Shown here: piece by piece, positions 59,300 to 64,000 of the stretch
How the letters are laid out: each line of letters starts with the position of its first letter
Numbering within the stretch: the stretch's first letter is position 1
Source of the DNA: Heterobilharzia americana
Taxonomy: Eukaryota; Platyhelminthes; Trematoda; Strigeidida; Schistosomatidae
Assembly (NCBI GenBank): GCA_944470555.2
Contig: OX104134.1
Span: 51,389,890-51,453,889 of the forward strand
Reading direction: 5' to 3'
DNA: 64,000 nt
The notes under the pieces: model-generated
Told to the model about the DNA's origin: nothing
The model's input: the letters and a program-made list of their open reading frames with translations, nothing else
Database searches by the model: none
Made by a program: the position numbers and the translations under genes

Positions 59300-59520
59300 T
59301 CGTTAACTCACAGAAGTAGTAAATATAGATCATTGGATTCCGACCAGGTGGCTCAATGGTGATGCGCCGGCCACGGAACCTGAAGATTCTAGGTTCGATC
59401 ACTGGTGGGGTCGTGGGTGCACACTGATGAAGCACCACATACCAGGATGAAACAGCTGTAAGGTGTTCCAAGTTTTCCAATCTGGAATCAGTATCCATTT
59501 TGCTTTCGTAATATTTCACT
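59300..59520 (+). mobile_element. Hammerhead SINE-like fragment
   Basis: Plus strand: GGATTCCGACCAGGTGGCTC, A box GGCTCAATGGTGA (59350), B box GGTTCGATCAC (59392-59402), then GGGGTCGTGGGTGCACACTG. The ribozyme core is rearranged (GATGAAGCACC) and the triplet is GUA, so it is inactive. Lies after exon 6. Confidence 0.65.
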
Positions 59521-60860
59521 TTTGAGCCGGAAGTGATTGTTGTAGGCTCAGTTGATAATGATCAGCTTGTGAAAAGATGAAACCATGTATATTATTGACT
59601 GGATGATCGTAAGTATCCTACTATCTTATTTTCGCCTAACTCTTAACTGTTTACGCACGCAAAAAACTCTAAATAGTCTGTAGACTGATATTTTACTCAT
59701 ACTGTTTATGATTAACATTGCTGTTAGAAGTTATTCGATTTATGAAGAACTAACAACAAAAACACAGTGTAACTATAAGTGAATTTAGGAAGTGCCTCGT
59801 AGTTAAAAGGTTTTTCATCATAATAAGACACATTATCACCGTTGCTTAAACAGCTTCTTCTCACTCCTATATAAAATGAAAGTATTTATTCATTGTAGGA
59901 ATTCGGTATGATAACTGTTGACCTATTAAGCATGGAGTTTTGACTTTGAGAGCTGACAAATCTCTCAGTGTTGGATGACAGATGAAAAAATATCCGCTTT
60001 TAGGTATATGAGGGGCTCCAATTCTCCTTTTTTTCAAAATCGAAAGCGTTCTGTTTTCGTAAACTTGACCTTCGCAGTCGGTTTACAAATTTTATCTAGT
60101 AAGCACGAGATACTCCATAGCCCAAATGTGAAAACGGCGTCAGACGGATAGTAGCCTGACTTTATTCATAGATGCCATTATCAGTTTCCTGTTTCTGAAG
60201 AGAATTTTTTAAAGACCAGGTGAATAAAGTAGTTTTATAACCGACTTATTCTACCATGTTTTATCGATAACAAGACAAAATCATCAGTTTATTAGGGTAA
60301 ATACGTTAAGAAACCAAGTTTATTAATTCCCAGCATTAATCTGGTACCAAGAGTTTCTTACAGTACGAACAGTCAGCATTCGTCCACTTTCAATGATACC
60401 AGTAGGCCGCAGAATACTGGCTAACTTTGAGAAATCCAACTTGGAGCCGTTAAGGACTGATAATTGAGGTTCTATTGGGTGGGCACCTATGAACTACGGA
60501 GGAACAGATCAGACACGGGAATGGATACCCACCAACGAAATTGAGTGAGGCTTACATCATCCCATGAAACGACAGAAGTTACGTAATTCAGACAACTGAG
60601 TTTAAATCTAATGACCAAAAATTAACATCAGTATCATGAAATCTTACATTAAGGAGCTCAATTCAGCACGTGGTTCTGCCCATGTATTGACGAAGAGCTC
60701 TATATTTAAGAATAACAATTATCTAATATTCCCGAATGCTAATTGATATGCTGGATGAGACGAGGCTGTGATAAAACTTGTTTGAAGTGCAGAAACCTCT
60801 CTCGATAGTGAAACTAAGATATTCCTATTGAGATGCTTGTTTATAATAACATCATTACAT
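59521..60860. other. Intron 6, no feature
   Basis: No receptor exon (M1 or pore) and no element recognised. Confidence 0.5.
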
Positions 60861-60873
60861 ATAGAATGAACTT

Positions 60874-63800
60874 CGCCTAGGTAACTAGTTCACTAGTTAC
60901 TAACCGGTCCTAAGCTTGGGTGAAGAGCGAAGGTTGGGCACAGGCCTACCCACCCTACCCCGGAAAAGCAACCCAATTGCTAAAGAAACTTCAAAGCACA
61001 AAGAAATATAAAAAATTAAAAACTTATACATCGCTGAAATCACGGAGACGCAATGACGCAAGTTGGTGAAAGCCTTCGGAAAGCCACTTGGCCGATCTGT
61101 CTTCTCCTCTCTCGATGAAAGCAAAAGCAATAATTGGGACATCGGTTGTCCGCACCATGTTTGAACCTAGCAAGGCTACGCAGACTCCCAAGAGATAAGA
61201 AGGTATAGCGTAGAAGTGCTAGGAATCTGCGAAACCAGATGGAATAGAAGTGGACTTTCTCAACCTTCAACTGGAGAGTCAATAATCTACTCCGATACTG
61301 TCACTCAGACGACAACCACGAGCACACTGAGCTATAGAGTGGCTATCATGATGTCCCCAACAGTATCGAAGACTCTCATGCAGTGGGAACCAATCTCCAG
61401 GATCATGACAGCAAGGTTCAGCTCAAAAGGGAGGAAGGTCACAATAATACAATGCTACGCTACGCTACGCAACCACAAATAATGCGGATCAAGAGAAGAA
61501 AATGGAATTCTATAAACAACTGCCATCAGTAAAAGACAATACTCGAGTTGGCGACAGCAAAACTCATTCTAATGGGTGACATGTTTTAATGATAAACTGA
61601 GAGCGGAATACACAAGAAGAGAACTAACCACGGTCGAGAAGCGCTAGGTAAGGTGATGAACGAGAATGGAGAATTGTTTGCAGAATTCTGTACATTCAAC
61701 GATTTGGTGATTGCAGTGAGGCAGTGTGTTCAAGCACAAGGATATTCACAAAGCGACATGGATTTCACCAGATGGACACACTAAAAATCAGATCGACTTC
61801 ATCTCAATGTGAAGAAAGTGGAGACGCAGCCTACTGGATGCAAGATATGATCAAAAAGAGGAGCAGATGTAGGTTCAGACCACAATCTAGTGCAAGGAAG
61901 CTTCCAAATCAAGTTAAAAGCCTTCAAAGAAGTTGATGATGGACCACAGTTCAAGTTCAACACCCAGAACAGAAACTGAAGGATGAAACTACAAAGGACA
62001 TCTGCACGCCAGTCAGTCATCAAGACAAAATGGGAGATATCGAGTAACATCCCTGAAGAAACCTATGTGGAAGAACACTGGAAGTCTTTGAAAGCTATGT
62101 GGAAGGAAACCTGCACAACAGTATTAGGAAGGAAGAAGAAAGAAGATAAGGAATGGATCTCGATGGACACATGGAAGCTGATAGAGGAGGGAGAGGAGGA
62201 TGGTGAAGCAGAAGATGAACCAGTGCAATGATGCTCAACGACAAGAGGAACTGAGCACAATGTATAAAAAACTGGACAAAGAAGTGAGGAAGAGTGCGTG
62301 GAAAGACAAAAGAAACTTCTACGAAACACTGGAAAGTGAAGCAGAACAGGCTGCAGGTAGGAGAGATAGAGACCTGACAACATTGTATCAAATAGCCAGG
62401 TTGCTATCTGTGAGGAAGAGATCAATACAGATGAAACCAATAAAAGATGATGAAGGGAATCTAATTACGAAAGAAGAGAAACAGAGGAAACAATGGGCTG
62501 ACCACTTCAAGAAGCTCTTGAATCGACCACCACCTGCACTTTGTCCAGAGATACCACCTGCAGTCACAGAACTACCAGTGAACATAAATCCTCCGACAAA
62601 AGTGGAATTCCTGAAAGCCATAAAGCTAGTGAAATGTGGGAAAGCAGCAGGACGATATGGAATTCATGCAGAAACATTAAAAACAGACACAATGACAACA
62701 GCACACTTGCTCACACCACTGTTGCGGAAGGTTTGGAAGGAAGGAAGGAAAGGTACCTGCCGGTTGGTTGGAAGGAGGGCTACCTTGTCAAACTCCCGAA
62801 GAAGGGAGACTTAAGCCTTTGCAAGAACTGGCATGGAATCATACTCTTATCGATCCCGAGCAAAATATTAAGCCACATCGTCCTGAAAAGACTAAAGGAT
62901 GCTCTGGATTCAAAATTACAACCGGAACCGACTGGCTGGCTTTAGGAAGAACAAATCATATGTGGATCAGGTTGCAACGCTACGCATCATAGGATAGAGC
63001 ATAAAATGGCAGCCACCTTGATCTCTACCTCGGCTTCATCGACTTTGAGAAGGCCTCCGACAGCGTCAACCAAGAAGTAATTTGGCAACTGCTTCAGCAC
63101 CACGGTTTTAGCGCCACAAACTTTTATCAACCTCATTCAACAGCAGCTACATGATGAAGATGATGCCACATGCCAAGTGATTCACAATGGAAAGCTCAGT
63201 GACGCCTTTGAAGTGAAGACAGGTTGGTAGGTAAGACAAGACTGCCGCCTACTATCACAGATGATCTTCCTGATTGTGATCGACTGGACTGGACTGGATC
63301 ATGTAGCAAACCGTGAGGAGCTGTGAGAAGAGGGGCATACGCTGGCTGGACCAATGGAAAGGCCCCTGAAGAAGATTTGGATCTCGCCAGTGACGATTCA
63401 TGACTAGTGTCGCACAAGCTTGAAGATCTACAGGCGAAAACCAACAGGTTGACAGAAGAGGCAGGGCAGGGCAGGGTAGGGCAGCGAGGATGGGACTTCT
63501 TTCAGGTGAACGTAGAGAAGACAGAGGTGGTGAAGATACCCAACCAACAACAGAATCAACAACAAGCACCAATCACCATCAACAGAAGAAATCTAAAGGA
63601 AGTAGTCTCTTTCACCTACATACCTAGGCAGCATCGCTTCAACTACAGGTGGCGGCGCAGGATAGGCACCAAAACAGGCCTTCATCGATCTGAAATCAGT
63701 GAGGAGAAGACCATCCGAGGACCTCACGCCCCAGGCCCTCGAGTGGAACTCAGATGAGAAGCGAGGAGTTGGGCGTCCGAGGGTAATATGGAGATCATGT

Positions 63801-63933
63801 GAGGAAGAAATAATAGATTGTGGGCAGTCGTGGAACCAGGTTGAAAGACTACAGAGAACAGAGTGAAGTGGCGATGTGCTACTGAAGCCCCATGTTCCAC
63901 TAGGAATCCTAGGGACAAATAATAATAATACAA
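60874..63933 (+). mobile_element. RTE-clade LINE copy D, full span but heavily broken
   Basis: The 5' end (CTTCGCCTAGGTAACTAG) matches the start of the other copies and the 3' end is a TAA-repeat tail at 63918-63930. ATAGAATGAACTT at 60861-60873 and ATATAATGAAGTT at 63934-63946 match at 11 of 13 bases and look like an aged target-site duplication. The 5' half is close to copy A and the 3' half to copy C, in both cases including private changes. Confidence 0.88.
60910..63923 (+). pseudogene. Broken endonuclease/RT ORF of RTE copy D
   Basis: Readable pieces are 61216-61482 (LGICETRWNRSGLS), 61983-62231, 62200-62814 (a 204-codon stretch with KPIKDDEGNLITKEEK and KCGKAAG), 62541-62945, then fragments with DFEKASDSVNQEV and LEDLQAKTNRLTEEA, and the C-terminal segment with QALEWN near 63735. 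That last segment lacks the five-base insertion seen in copies 1 and 2 and so shows the ancestral frame. The microrepeat CAGGGCAGGGCAGGGTAGGG sits inside the region after FADD. Confidence 0.8.
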
Positions 63934-64000
63934 ATATAATGAAGTTGTCCGTAAGTTTACGAGTCTGTCTCAGCTAAATTTTATTTCTGTGAAGATTGAT

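Noticed and set aside
59349..59402. tRNA genes at the tRNA-like boxes (also 10639-10692, 11951-12002, 1541-1570)
   Set aside because: A- and B-box-like sequences are present but no cloverleaf with acceptor and anticodon stems can be drawn; they belong to SINE-like repeats.

Overview
The window looks like a piece of a blood-fluke (Schistosoma) chromosome. It is AT-rich, its one host gene has short exons separated by kilobase introns, and the rest is mostly retroelements. The element types match those described from schistosomes: an RTE-clade LINE with a TAA-repeat tail, Penelope-like elements with a GIY-YIG endonuclease, a gypsy-type gag/RNase H relic, and short tRNA-like repeats carrying hammerhead ribozymes of the kind published for the S. 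mansoni Sm-alpha repeats. The genus is inferred from these and the species is not determined.

Host gene. Six plus-strand exons (11319-11530, 14951-15203, 29179-29308, 36504-36677, 42691-43028, 58646-58829) form one ionotropic glutamate receptor of the NMDA GluN2 type. All junctions have GT/AG sites and every splice phase agrees. The exons run from the end of the amino-terminal domain through the S1 half of the ligand-binding domain. The start of the gene lies before the window and the channel pore after it. Two things are odd: exon 5 is one base short of an open frame, and the ligand-contact Thr of GluN2 reads as Lys.

Layout. 1-11.3 kb: a truncated RTE copy (2.3-4.5 kb), hammerhead SINE-like repeats, a roughly 140-bp MITE family and degenerate Penelope fragments. 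11.3-29.3 kb: exons 1-3 with an RTE copy (19.5-21.5 kb), (TA)n tracts and a knot of Penelope-end inverted repeats. 30-36 kb: two Penelope-like copies on the minus strand, one split by a hammerhead SINE. 36.5-49.3 kb: exons 4 and 5 and two nearly identical 3.2-kb RTE copies on the minus strand that bracket exon 5. 50-58 kb: a nest of gypsy relic, Penelope fragments and hammerhead SINE inverted pairs. 58.6-64 kb: exon 6, then another RTE copy.

Main points of interest. At least sixteen recognisable hammerhead cores or remnants fall into three sequence families; two (53537-53582 +, 31279-31323 -) keep all core residues and the GUC cleavage site. The hammerhead SINEs often occur as head-to-head inverted pairs, and one insertion carries more than one unit length. 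The two young RTE copies share a frame-breaking insertion and could recombine to delete exon 5. A three-copy MITE family and an interleaved inverted repeat at 10.4-10.8 kb are not explained by families I know. All element boundaries were read by eye and are approximate unless a target-site duplication is given.
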